DNA of 64,000 bases from Yaniella halotolerans DSM 15476 (GTDB taxonomy: Bacteria; Actinomycetota; Actinomycetes; Actinomycetales; Micrococcaceae). The first letter of the stretch is position 1; each line of letters opens with the position of its first letter. A program made the position numbers and the translations under genes. The stretch lies in the NCBI RefSeq assembly GCF_000420805.1, contig NZ_ATVQ01000001.1:992001-1056000 (forward strand). The letters run 5' to 3'. The notes under the pieces are model-generated. The model did not search any database, was not told the origin of the DNA, and saw only the letters and a list, made by a program, of their open reading frames with translations. Positions 1-8,131 of this stretch are shown here, piece by piece.

Positions 1-578
1 ACTTTGGATTCATGCTCGGCCAATCAACAGTCTGTGGCGCATGCCAGGGTCATCGTTTCAATGACGAAGTGCTCGGCTATAAACTCGGCAGCAAGAACAT
101 CGCCGATGTGCTGGAACTGCCAGCCGAAGACGCCCTAACCTATCTGCAGGAGACAAAAATTCCTGCTGCCGCCAAAATCGCGCAACGATTCATTGACGTC
201 GGTCTCGGCTACGTGCGGTTAGGGCAACCGCTCACCACCCTGTCCGGCGGTGAACGTCAGCGGCTCAAATTGGTGACCAGTCTGGGCAAACCGGCCGATA
301 TCTATGTGATGGACGAGCCCACAACCGGCCTACACATCGCCGACGTGGCCCGCCTGGTGAACCTGTTGAACACGATGGTGGATCAGGGCACGACGGTGAT
401 TGTCATTGAACATGATCTCGACGTCGTCGCAGCCTCCGACTGGGTCATCGATATTGGTCCGGGTGCTGGATCTGACGGCGGAACAATTATCTTTGAAGGC
501 ACCCCGGAAGCGCTAACGCGGGCGGATACTCCTACGAGCCGACATTTATCGCGCGCAGCCGTCTCGACGAGCTCCTAG
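1..578 (+). CDS. UvrA-like excinuclease ATPase, C-terminal part (5' end outside window)
   Basis: The reading frame is open from base 3, so the gene enters from the left and only about 190 C-terminal residues are visible. They contain the second ABC ATPase half of a UvrA-type protein: a CGACQG half zinc-finger near the window edge, the signature LSGGERQRLKL, Walker B IYVMDEPTTGLH and the switch histidine in VIVIEHDLD. UvrA proteins recognise bulky DNA lesions with UvrB; a shorter UvrA-like branch is linked to drug self-protection. The sequence before the finger is not the usual UvrA type, which favours the UvrA-like branch, but the missing N-terminus prevents a firm choice. The protein ends with a short Ser/Thr tail. 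Confidence 0.85.
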   Translation, partial: FGFMLGQSTVCGACQGHRFNDEVLGYKLGSKNIADVLELPAEDALTYLQETKIPAAAKIAQRFIDVGLGYVRLGQPLTTLSGGERQRLKLVTSLGKPADIYVMDEPTTGLHIADVARLVNLLNTMVDQGTTVIVIEHDLDVVAASDWVIDIGPGAGSDGGTIIFEGTPEALTRADTPTSRHLSRAAVSTSS

Positions 579-587
579 AATGGACGG

Positions 588-1499
588 GTGCTGACTACCG
601 AATTTGAGACGAACGTTGTCCTAGCTGCCGAGCAGTGGCATCCGTTGGCGCAGGCTCACGAGAAACGTATCGCCGCCTATACTGACCCGCTGATAGCTTT
701 GCACAAGCGCGGGATCAAGCATCCGGTGCATGATTTTCTGTTCTCCTACTATTACCTCTCGGCCGGTGCGCTGAAGCGCTGGCATCCCGGGGCGGGAACT
801 GTCATTGCCAATCCCAGCGACCGTACTGCGGGGCCCCAGGCGAGAACCAAGTTTTATCGCGAAGTGCCTGCAGCCGAGGGATTACCGCAGGGCGGCTGGA
901 CGGTAGACGTAGCCGAGTTTGTGCAGCAACGCGCAAGGCTGTTGGACTTTGCATCCAAACTCTTGCCTGCCACTGAAGCGCGCCCCGCCACCCTGAGCTG
1001 TTTTGGGTTGCACGAGTGGGCGATGGCCTATCGTTCGGATACACATGGGGTCCGACATGCTGCAGTACCGCTCCGACTGGGTGCTGAGGGTACCGATGAG
1101 GTTGTGGAGTCGCATAAGATCTCGTGCTCGCACTACGATGCGTTCCGTTTCTACGCACCGGAAGCTCGCGGCATGAATCAGCTGCAACCGGCACGAGACA
1201 CCATGGTTCAGATGGAACAACCCGGCTGCCTGCACGCCAATATGGACCTCTACAAATGGGCGACCAAGCTCATTCCAGCAATCAGTTCGTCCTTAGTTGC
1301 CGACTGTTTCGAGTTGGCCTGGGACATCCGCGTGGTCGACATGCAGGCCTCGCCCTACGACCTCGCCGATTGGGGTTTTGCTCCCATTCGTATTGAAACC
1401 GCCGAGGGCAAGGCGCAGTACGTTAAGGCACAACGGGCATTTTCCGAACGCGCCCAGGTACTGCGCCGCCGCCTCATCGACGTTATTTGGCGAATTTGA
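588..1499 (+). CDS. Conserved hypothetical protein, often labelled 3-methyladenine DNA glycosylase in actinobacteria
   Basis: A GTG start gives 303 residues beginning 10 bases after the UvrA-like gene, so the two are probably cotranscribed. The protein is soluble, with no signal peptide or membrane segment. Motifs such as HPVHDFLFSYYYL, LKRWHPG and HANMDLYKWATKL match an actinobacterial family that databases commonly name 3-methyladenine DNA glycosylase. I cannot see a helix-hairpin-helix or a clear glycosylase active site, so that name is inherited rather than shown. The pairing with a repair-type ATPase fits a DNA-repair role. The 3' end overlaps the convergent dehydrogenase gene by 17 bases. 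Confidence 0.7.
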   Translation: MLTTEFETNVVLAAEQWHPLAQAHEKRIAAYTDPLIALHKRGIKHPVHDFLFSYYYLSAGALKRWHPGAGTVIANPSDRTAGPQARTKFYREVPAAEGLPQGGWTVDVAEFVQQRARLLDFASKLLPATEARPATLSCFGLHEWAMAYRSDTHGVRHAAVPLRLGAEGTDEVVESHKISCSHYDAFRFYAPEARGMNQLQPARDTMVQMEQPGCLHANMDLYKWATKLIPAISSSLVADCFELAWDIRVVDMQASPYDLADWGFAPIRIETAEGKAQYVKAQRAFSERAQVLRRRLIDVIWRI

Positions 1500-2859
1500 T
1501 GAGTCGTTTGTTGACGAACTCATCCATCCCGTAGCGACCGAGTTCACGGCCGACACCGGATTGTTTGACGCCACCGAACGGTAGCTCAGCAGAGGTCTTG
1601 GACGGTTCGTTGATATAGACCATTCCGGTCTGGATCTGCCCACCAACGCGGCGAGCGCGATCGGCGTCGGAAGCCATCACGGATGCTGACAGACCATACG
1701 GGGTATCGTTGGCCAGTTTGATGGCTTCCTCTTCGTCTTTGACCTTGTAAACCATCGCGACGGGCCCGAAGAGCTCTTCGGAGTAGGCACGCATGCCCTT
1801 GGTAATCCCGGTCAGCATGGTTGGCTGATACCAGGCGCCACCACGGGCATCGTAGTCACCGCCTGCATGGACGGTAGCGCCCTGGCTGATCGCATCTTGA
1901 ACTTGTTCATGCAGACCATCAGCCGCTGACGCCGAGGACATTGGGCCGATAAAGGTGTCCTCGTCGGCCGGGTCTTTGAGTTCCAGCTTGTTGACGGCTT
2001 CACTGAGTTGCTCGACAAATTCATCGTACATATCTTCGAGCACAATGATGCGTTTGGCAGCGTTGCATGCCTGGCCGGCGTTGGCCATCCGGCCGATCAA
2101 TGCACTCTTGACGGCTTTGGGGAGAATGTCGCGGTCCAGCACCAAGAATGGGTCGTTCCCGCCGAGTTCCAGGACCACTTTCTTCACGTATTCCCCGGCT
2201 TTGGCGGCGACGGCTGAACCTGCTCGATCGGAACCGGTCAGGGAAACACCCTGCACCTGCGGGTTCGGGATAATACTGTCGGCGACCTGCTCGTTCGACG
2301 CATAGATGTTGGTGTAGGCACCCGTTGGGAAGCCGGCTTCATGGAAAATGTCTTCCATGACCTGGGCTGATTCGGGGCAAATCTGAGCGTGTTTGAGCAG
2401 CACCGTGTTACCGATCATCAGGTTCGGCGCAGCAAAGCGTGCCACCTGGTAGTACGGGAAGTTCCACGGCATGATCCCCAACAGCACACCATACGGTTCA
2501 TTCTGCACATACGCTGAGCCGCTCTTGGCGTCCTCGACGGGCTCGTCTTCCAAATATGTTGGCCCGTTGTCAGCGTAGTAACGATAAATATCGACGACGA
2601 TACCCAGTTCTCCGCGGGCCTGTTTGACCGGTTTGCCCATCTCACGGCCAATGATTTCGGCTAGCTCGTCGGTGCGGCGTTCATAGATGTCGGCCACGGT
2701 GTTCAACAGCTTCGCGCGTTCTTGTGGAGTCGTTTTGGACCAGGTGGCAAACGTCTCGGCAGCTTGATCGATGATCTGAGTGAGCTGCTCATCGGTGTGT
2801 TCAGGAAATTCTTTCTCGACTTGTCCGGTAGCAGGATTCGTTACCTTGTACTTCGTCAT
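1483..2859 (-). CDS. NAD(P)-dependent aldehyde dehydrogenase, succinate-semialdehyde type
   Basis: This 458-residue soluble protein belongs to the aldehyde dehydrogenase superfamily. Visible landmarks are MPWNFPYYQV in the cofactor site, LELGGNDPF with the general-base Glu near residue 230, and GQACNAAKR with the nucleophilic Cys near residue 265. The length and motifs resemble the short GabD-like group that oxidises succinate semialdehyde to succinate. Substrate is inferred from similarity only. ATG at 2859 is preferred over GTG at 2865 because AAGGAAG sits seven bases before it. No GABA transaminase or transporter gene lies next to it. Confidence 0.88.
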   Translation of the reverse strand: MTKYKVTNPATGQVEKEFPEHTDEQLTQIIDQAAETFATWSKTTPQERAKLLNTVADIYERRTDELAEIIGREMGKPVKQARGELGIVVDIYRYYADNGPTYLEDEPVEDAKSGSAYVQNEPYGVLLGIMPWNFPYYQVARFAAPNLMIGNTVLLKHAQICPESAQVMEDIFHEAGFPTGAYTNIYASNEQVADSIIPNPQVQGVSLTGSDRAGSAVAAKAGEYVKKVVLELGGNDPFLVLDRDILPKAVKSALIGRMANAGQACNAAKRIIVLEDMYDEFVEQLSEAVNKLELKDPADEDTFIGPMSSASAADGLHEQVQDAISQGATVHAGGDYDARGGAWYQPTMLTGITKGMRAYSEELFGPVAMVYKVKDEEEAIKLANDTPYGLSASVMASDADRARRVGGQIQTGMVYINEPSKTSAELPFGGVKQSGVGRELGRYGMDEFVNKRLIKFAK

Positions 2860-3018
2860 GAGCACTTCCTTTCATCATGGTGCCGACTCGCGGCGCTCAT
2901 TGGGCGCAGGCTGAAGTCAGCACTCTTGAAGTTCAGACTCACCGACCAGTCTTCTAGATTTGTCCGGTATCAACAACAGCTCATGCCTCGGCGCGAACCA
3001 GCGGTGAGTCTTGGCACA

Positions 3019-3756
3019 TTAGAACAGCTCGACAATCCCGGTAATCACCGACAACACCGCACCCGTCATCGCCAGCACGACCACGATGCCAAAGACCACC
3101 TTGTCATTCACCTTGCCCACCGCGCGCTGGCCAACCAGCATGCCCAGAGCGATACCGACCGCGGCCAGGACCCACATCCACCAGTCCAATGGCGGGAGCG
3201 TGGACCCCATAAACGTGGACCGGCTGATCAATACAGCGGTACAACACAGCACCCAGATCGGTTGCAAACTTGCGGCAAACGAGGCAACCGGCCAACGGGA
3301 TAGCACCCCGAAGATCGTCATTGCTGGCCCACCGATGCCAGCCAGCACGCTCCCAGCGCCGGCACCGACACCGGTCAACACCTGAGCCCCGCGACCGGTG
3401 ACCGGCTTCGCACTGCCCCGCATCAGGAGCGCGGCCCCCAGTCCGATAATCACCAGCACACCGACCAGCAGGTAAATAATCGACCCGTCGATCATCGTGC
3501 CAACCCAGGCGGCAACCGGGATCGACAACATCGCCGGTATGCCAATCCAAAACACCCGACTCCAGTGAATATCCCGCCACATGCCCGGCAGCATGAACAG
3601 TGAGGCAATGACCGCTAACGCTGTGATGAGCATGATTCCCTGGTGAGTTCCCAGCACGACGACGGCGAACGGCGCCGAAAGCATGGCGAATCCCAGGCCG
3701 GTGAGACGCTGCAGGGCAGTGGCAATAAAGGTCAGCAGCAAGATGCCTATGATCAC
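3019..3756 (-). CDS. TauE/SafE family membrane permease
   Basis: A 245-residue, strongly hydrophobic protein with about seven to eight membrane segments and the two-half layout of TauE/SafE permeases, which export sulfite, sulfoacetate or related anions. The repeated GxGxG-rich stretch in the middle (TGVGAGAGSVLAGIGGPA) is typical. The start is GTG at 3756. It lies upstream of the dehydrogenase gene on the same strand but 160 bases away, so a shared transcript is uncertain. A second, different TauE/SafE gene is at 39692-40480. Substrate cannot be read from the sequence. Confidence 0.8.
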   Translation of the reverse strand: MIIGILLLTFIATALQRLTGLGFAMLSAPFAVVVLGTHQGIMLITALAVIASLFMLPGMWRDIHWSRVFWIGIPAMLSIPVAAWVGTMIDGSIIYLLVGVLVIIGLGAALLMRGSAKPVTGRGAQVLTGVGAGAGSVLAGIGGPAMTIFGVLSRWPVASFAASLQPIWVLCCTAVLISRSTFMGSTLPPLDWWMWVLAAVGIALGMLVGQRAVGKVNDKVVFGIVVVLAMTGAVLSVITGIVELF

Positions 3757-3873
3757 GACAAGGGAGCCTTCTGTTTCGAGGATGTTGCTCTGACCAGACT
3801 AGATGATGCGATCGCGCTGGGAGCAGAGGCGTTCAGCCACGAACGCAGTCGTCTTGCCAGTGCTGCAGCCGTG

Positions 3874-3903
3874 AGGTTGACTGGTTTTGAAACCAGTCAA
3901 CCT
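3874..3903. promoter_or_regulatory. Perfect 14-bp inverted repeat, candidate operator
   Basis: AGGTTGACTGGTTT (3874-3887) and its exact complement AAACCAGTCAACCT (3890-3903) flank a 2-base spacer. The dyad ends just before the ribosome-binding site of the flavin-type oxidase gene, between it and the divergent permease. The perfect symmetry and position suggest a binding site for a dimeric repressor. No regulator gene is adjacent, and no T-run follows that would suggest a terminator. Confidence 0.6.
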
Positions 3904-3916
3904 GTAAGGAATGATA

Positions 3917-4294
3917 ATGAGCGTAGAAATTACCGACCACATGGCCGAAGTCCTTAGGGAACAACTGGCATTTATTGCCACCACGAGTCCGGAGGGCGTC
4001 CCCAATGTTGGGCCGAAAGGCTCGATCGGTGTCTACGACCACACAGCGCTGGTGTTCGATGAAACGACCGGCGGCACGACCCTGAGCAATATTCAAGAAG
4101 GCTCCCCCGTCATGATTGCCGTCGTGGACCGAGCGTGGAAAAACGGGTACCGGTTCACCGGTCGCACCGAAATTCTCGACGCCGGTGCTATCTTCACCGA
4201 CCGGGTCCAGGCTCGCGCTGATCGAGGAAAAACAGCGCAGATCTGCAGCGTGCTCGTCCACGTCGATTCGGTCTCAACGTTCCGGCCCGTCTAA
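3917..4294 (+). CDS. Pyridoxamine 5'-phosphate oxidase-like flavin-binding protein
   Basis: A short protein of 125 residues from the split-barrel flavin-binding superfamily. The segments LAFIATTSPEGVPNVGPKGS and RFTGRTEIL fit the FMN-binding barrel of these proteins, which reduce small molecules with flavin or F420. The actual substrate is unknown. ATG at 3917 is chosen over ATG at 3911 because AAGGA directly abuts the first ATG but is suitably spaced from the second. Expression is probably controlled by the palindrome directly upstream. Confidence 0.75.
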   Translation: MSVEITDHMAEVLREQLAFIATTSPEGVPNVGPKGSIGVYDHTALVFDETTGGTTLSNIQEGSPVMIAVVDRAWKNGYRFTGRTEILDAGAIFTDRVQARADRGKTAQICSVLVHVDSVSTFRPV

Positions 4295-4401
4295 ATAGTC
4301 CGTCGTAAAACCCACAGTGGCGCGGGCCAATGACATTTGTCATGGACAATAAGTGATCCATAGCAGTACCGCATTGAGCGCTGGTACGGAACACTGGAGG
4401 T

Positions 4402-5328
4402 ATGCAGACTTCAGTACCCGTCCCAGCAATCGCCATCGAGTCGGTGACTAAACGCTTCGCCGAGCTCACCGCCGTCGATGATGTCAGCTTAGAAATTCGA
4501 CCCGGCGAAGTGCTCGCCCTGCTGGGACCAAATGGTGCCGGCAAAACCACCCTGCTCGACATGGTGCTGGGGTTCGCCGAACCCAACACCGGTAAGATCC
4601 GAGCGTTCGGAGAGGCCCCAAAACATGCGGCCAGCAACGGCCACATCGGCGCCGTACTCCAAGATGGTGGCCTCTTAGATGACCTCACCGTCGGCGAGAC
4701 CATCAAGATGATCGCCGCATGTCACTACAGCCACGCACCGGTAGCCGATGTGATGCAGCGAGCCGGGGTCACCGATTTCGCGTCCCGGAAGGTCAAGAAG
4801 TGTTCGGGCGGTCAAAAACAGCGCCTACGGTTCGCGCTGGCCCTATTGACCGATCCGCAACTACTCATCCTGGATGAACCCACGGCCGGACTGGATGCCA
4901 CAGCCCGCCGGGAATTCTGGGACACGATGCACGCCGAAGCCAAACGCGGACGCACGATCGTCTTTGCCACCCACTACCTGCGAGAAGCAGATGACTACGC
5001 CGACCGCGTGGTGCTGATGTCGCAGGGCCAGGTGATTGCCGATGGCAGCGTCGACGATATGACCGCCGGACTACAGCGCAAACTTTCAGCCCAGTGGATC
5101 GCCAACACCGACCCATACGACTGGGCAGCCACCGCCGGGCTGGACCCCACCCAAGTGGACTACGATACCGAGCTGCAACGGATCCGCATCACCACCCCCG
5201 ACACCGATCGTATTGCTGAACAACTCTTGGCCGCCAAGGTGATTCGTCACCTCAATATCGTCCAGCCGGGCATTGAAGAAGCCTTCTTTTCTCTCACCGA
5301 AGCCACCGGACAGGAGGTCACGTCATGA
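4402..5328 (+). CDS. ABC transporter ATP-binding protein
   Basis: The 308-residue protein has Walker A GPNGAGKTT near residue 47, signature CSGGQKQRL, Walker B LLILDEPTAGLD and the switch His in FATHYLREADDYADRV. The C-terminal 90 residues form the extra domain common in drug or lantibiotic exporters of the CcmA/DrrA type. It energises the permease encoded next, whose start overlaps its stop (ATGA). The two are followed at once by a histidine kinase and a response regulator, so the four genes form one operon. The exported substrate is unknown. Confidence 0.92.
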   Translation: MQTSVPVPAIAIESVTKRFAELTAVDDVSLEIRPGEVLALLGPNGAGKTTLLDMVLGFAEPNTGKIRAFGEAPKHAASNGHIGAVLQDGGLLDDLTVGETIKMIAACHYSHAPVADVMQRAGVTDFASRKVKKCSGGQKQRLRFALALLTDPQLLILDEPTAGLDATARREFWDTMHAEAKRGRTIVFATHYLREADDYADRVVLMSQGQVIADGSVDDMTAGLQRKLSAQWIANTDPYDWAATAGLDPTQVDYDTELQRIRITTPDTDRIAEQLLAAKVIRHLNIVQPGIEEAFFSLTEATGQEVTS

Positions 5329-6146
5329 CCACCACGACGCCAACCCCGCAGCACACAAGACCCAAGAAGTCCCAAGTCGAAATCCTGTTGCGCTTTGTTG
5401 GATGGGAGTTCTGGCGCAACTTCCGCATGTTGGATGCCACGTTCTTTGTGCTCGTGCTGCCCGCCGCCATGTACCTGATGTTCGGTGTGGGCATGGATCA
5501 GGGTGAACTCCCGGCTGGCTACGGTAACGTCTCGGCGTATGTGATGACGTCGATGGCCGTCTACGGGGCCGTCATCGCCACAACCGCGATGGCCGGCTCT
5601 GCCGCGGTGGAACGCAATATGGGCTGGGGTCGACAGTTGAACCTGACCGGTCTGACCGAGGCGAACTACATCATCGGCAAGATGTTGATGGCACTGCTCA
5701 TGGCGATCAGCCCCATCGTGATCGTCTACGTGGTCGGCGCCTTCACGGGCGCGCAATTTGATTCCTTCGGCCACTGGGTAGCCTCGGCTGCCCTCTGCCT
5801 GGTGGTCGCTATCCCATTCTCCCTCTACGGTTTGGCGTTCGCGCTACTGTTCCGTTCTGAAACCGCGGTCAGTGCGGCCTCCGGGTTCCTGGTGATCTTC
5901 GCGTTCTTTGGCAACCTGTTCATCCCATTAGGCGGAGTCCTCCTGGAAATTGCCAAATTCACGCCGCTCTATGGTCCGGCAATGCTTGCCCGCTGGCCAC
6001 AGACCGAAGGTATGCTCATCCCCATGCAAGCAGGTGTTGAAGTCCAGTTTGAATCCCTCTGGGTACTGTTTGCCAATATTGGGGCATGGACGGCGATCTT
6101 CGGTGCTATCTGCCTCTTCGCTTCCCGCCGTCGCACCTCCCGCTAA
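5325..6146 (+). CDS. ABC-2 type transporter permease
   Basis: A 273-residue membrane protein with about six membrane segments in the ABC-2 layout: a cytoplasmic N-terminal tail, a first segment around MLDATFFVLVLPAAMYLMFG, then clustered segments and a C-terminal basic tail. It overlaps the ATPase gene by four bases and has the ribosome-binding site CAGGAGG inside that gene. Together they form an exporter of the drug/antibiotic type. The downstream two-component genes suggest that it responds to envelope or antibiotic stress, which is inference from context. Confidence 0.9.
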   Translation: MTTTTPTPQHTRPKKSQVEILLRFVGWEFWRNFRMLDATFFVLVLPAAMYLMFGVGMDQGELPAGYGNVSAYVMTSMAVYGAVIATTAMAGSAAVERNMGWGRQLNLTGLTEANYIIGKMLMALLMAISPIVIVYVVGAFTGAQFDSFGHWVASAALCLVVAIPFSLYGLAFALLFRSETAVSAASGFLVIFAFFGNLFIPLGGVLLEIAKFTPLYGPAMLARWPQTEGMLIPMQAGVEVQFESLWVLFANIGAWTAIFGAICLFASRRRTSR

Positions 6147-6151
6147 CCACC

Positions 6152-7291
6152 ATGAGTCTCATCTGGAAAATCTCCAACGTCGGCCAGACCCGCTACCTGC
6201 CGGAAGCACCCACCACCCGCCAAGAACGTCGAGCAATCCTCTTCGTCTCGGGCGTGTGGTTGGCGTTTCTGGCCTGGACCGTCATCGGGCTATTGGACTC
6301 CACCGCAACCGTCCCGATACAAGTTGCCGCCTGGGGTGCACTGGCAGCCTTCCCGTTTGTTTACCTCCGCGGGTTCCTGCACCCAGACATTCTTCCCAAC
6401 CGCAGCCGGCACGTCAGCACCCTGCTCTATACGGCAGCACTGATTGTCCTGGGACTCATCACGTCGCAAGCCACCCCGACGGCGATTATCAACATCGTCC
6501 CGTATTTAATGGCCCAGTGGATCTTCAATCATCGCCTGCTCACCGGCATCCTCGCCGTCGTCGTCCTGTTCTTTGCAGCGGTGGGCGTTGTGGCCGTAGC
6601 GAATTTTGACGACTACGCCAACTGGTTCCTCGCTTCGGTCGGTTCGCCGGCGATCATCATGATTTTCATCCGGATCAGCATCGAGATGAGCGCCACCCAG
6701 CAGGAACGTTCCGAACAGCTGCGCCTTGCACAGCAGCGCGAAGAACTCGCCTCAACCGTCCACGATGTGCTGGGACACTCGTTGACCACCGTGACCGTGA
6801 AAGTACAGTTGGCACAGCGTTTGCTCGATACCGATCTCGATGCCGCAAAAACCGAGCTCGCTGATATTGAGGCTTTGGCCCGCCGTTCACTGTCCGAAGT
6901 TCGCGCCACGGTGACCGATCTACAACACCCGGATCTGGCAGAACAACTCGACCAAGCAGCCAAGGCGCTCACGGCGGCCGGTCTCACGTTCTACCGGCCC
7001 GAGGCCCTCCCTCGCCTGAGTCTGGTGCAGCAGCAAATTTTCGCGTGGGTGGTCCGTGAGGCGGTCACCAACGTGATCCGGCATGCCAACGCAATGAGCT
7101 GTGCCATCGATATATGTGCGGTCGACGAGCAGATGCGCCTTCGGATTGATGACGACGGCACAGGTATCGCCGACACCGAGCCCCAGAGTCATCACGGTTT
7201 GGCCGGGCTGCACCGTCGGGTTGTTTCTGCCGGGGGTAGCCTGGAAATCATCGGTTTGGAACCCGGTACCCGTCTGGAGGTAACCCTGTGA
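6152..7291 (+). CDS. Sensor histidine kinase, DesK/NarX-like (HisKA_3)
   Basis: The 379-residue kinase starts at ATG 6152, six bases after the permease stop. The N-terminal half has about five membrane segments with little extracytoplasmic loop, as in intramembrane-sensing kinases. The phosphorylation motif is STVHDVLGHSLTTV (His near residue 210). The ATPase domain carries VREAVTNVIRHANA (N box) and a DDDGTGI G1-type motif. It should phosphorylate the LuxR-type regulator encoded next, whose GTG start overlaps its stop codon. The lack of a sensory loop and the linkage to an ABC exporter suggest that the transporter or membrane stress is sensed. Confidence 0.9.
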   Translation: MSLIWKISNVGQTRYLPEAPTTRQERRAILFVSGVWLAFLAWTVIGLLDSTATVPIQVAAWGALAAFPFVYLRGFLHPDILPNRSRHVSTLLYTAALIVLGLITSQATPTAIINIVPYLMAQWIFNHRLLTGILAVVVLFFAAVGVVAVANFDDYANWFLASVGSPAIIMIFIRISIEMSATQQERSEQLRLAQQREELASTVHDVLGHSLTTVTVKVQLAQRLLDTDLDAAKTELADIEALARRSLSEVRATVTDLQHPDLAEQLDQAAKALTAAGLTFYRPEALPRLSLVQQQIFAWVVREAVTNVIRHANAMSCAIDICAVDEQMRLRIDDDGTGIADTEPQSHHGLAGLHRRVVSAGGSLEIIGLEPGTRLEVTL

Positions 7292-7896
7292 TCCGTCTAC
7301 TGCTTGCTGACGACCAGCATCTGATTCGTGCCGGACTCGCCGCGCTGTTGAACCTTGAAGAGGACCTCGAGGTGGTGCATCAGCTCCCCGACGGCACGGG
7401 AGTGGTCGATGCCGTGCGGGAACACGGGGTGGATGTGGCGATCCTCGATATTGAAATGCCTCAGGTTGATGGGATCACTGCAACCCAGCACCTCAGTGAG
7501 GCCTTCGGAACCGAGGTTGCGGTGCTGATTCTCACCACGTTTGGCCGTGCCGGGTATTTGCAACGCGCCATGACGGCCGGCGCACAAGGGTTTATGGTCA
7601 AAGATGCTCCGGCAGAGCAGTTGGCCGCTGCCATCCGTACGGTGCATGACGGTGGTACCGCGGTGGACTCAACCCTTGCCGCCGAAGCGTTGAGCACCGG
7701 GACGAGCCCACTGACTGACCGCGAACGCGACGTACTGAAAGCCGCGCTGACCGGTGCTTCAGTCAAAGACATCGCCGCAGCAGTCCATCTCAGCGCCGGG
7801 ACCGTTCGGAACCACCTGTCATCGGCTATCGGGAAAACGCAGACATCGAATCGGAGCGAAGCGGCCCGGACGGCTCAGCTGAAAGGTTGGCTTTAG
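7288..7896 (+). CDS. LuxR/NarL family response regulator
   Basis: A 202-residue regulator with an N-terminal receiver domain (acidic pair in LLADDQH, phosphoacceptor Asp in VAILDIEMPQVDG, Lys in FMVKDAP) and a C-terminal NarL-type helix-turn-helix starting at LTDRERDVLKAAL with recognition region LSAGTVRNHLSSAIGK. The start is GTG, preceded by CTGGAGG, and overlaps the kinase stop codon. It most likely controls its own operon. Its 3' end overlaps the convergent small gene by four bases. Confidence 0.92.
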   Translation: MIRLLLADDQHLIRAGLAALLNLEEDLEVVHQLPDGTGVVDAVREHGVDVAILDIEMPQVDGITATQHLSEAFGTEVAVLILTTFGRAGYLQRAMTAGAQGFMVKDAPAEQLAAAIRTVHDGGTAVDSTLAAEALSTGTSPLTDRERDVLKAALTGASVKDIAAAVHLSAGTVRNHLSSAIGKTQTSNRSEAARTAQLKGWL

Positions 7897-8117
7897 AGCA
7901 GTTGGTAATTGCCGGCTTTGGCAACGGCTGCTTCGAGTTGTCCACGGTCGAGAGGTTCGTCGTCTTTGTGTTTGATAATCATGCGGGTGTCCTGGCCGGG
8001 CACGACTTCAAAAGCGATCCCGCCAACGCAGGGCACCTGGTACACCCGCCCTTTGATCGACCGGGTGGCGGCGTTGGATAGCTCCCCGGCCAGCAAATAA
8101 ATGGTACTGGTAATCAC
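7893..8117 (-). CDS. Small protein of the Moco/cytochrome b cassette, copy A
   Basis: This 74-residue protein of unknown function is nearly identical in layout to the one at 30887-31111: both start with GTG and MITSTIY, share an RSIKG/RAIKG-VYQVP core, and end AKAGNY-LL. It has no signal peptide or membrane segment and looks like a small beta-rich fold. It lies 14 bases downstream of the Moco/cytochrome b oxidoreductase gene on the same strand, as its paralogue does in cassette B, so the two are cotranscribed and probably act together. It may be an accessory or chaperone for the oxidoreductase, which is speculation. Confidence 0.75.
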   Translation of the reverse strand: MITSTIYLLAGELSNAATRSIKGRVYQVPCVGGIAFEVVPGQDTRMIIKHKDDEPLDRGQLEAAVAKAGNYQLL

Positions 8118-8131
8118 CGTGGGCCTCCCGG

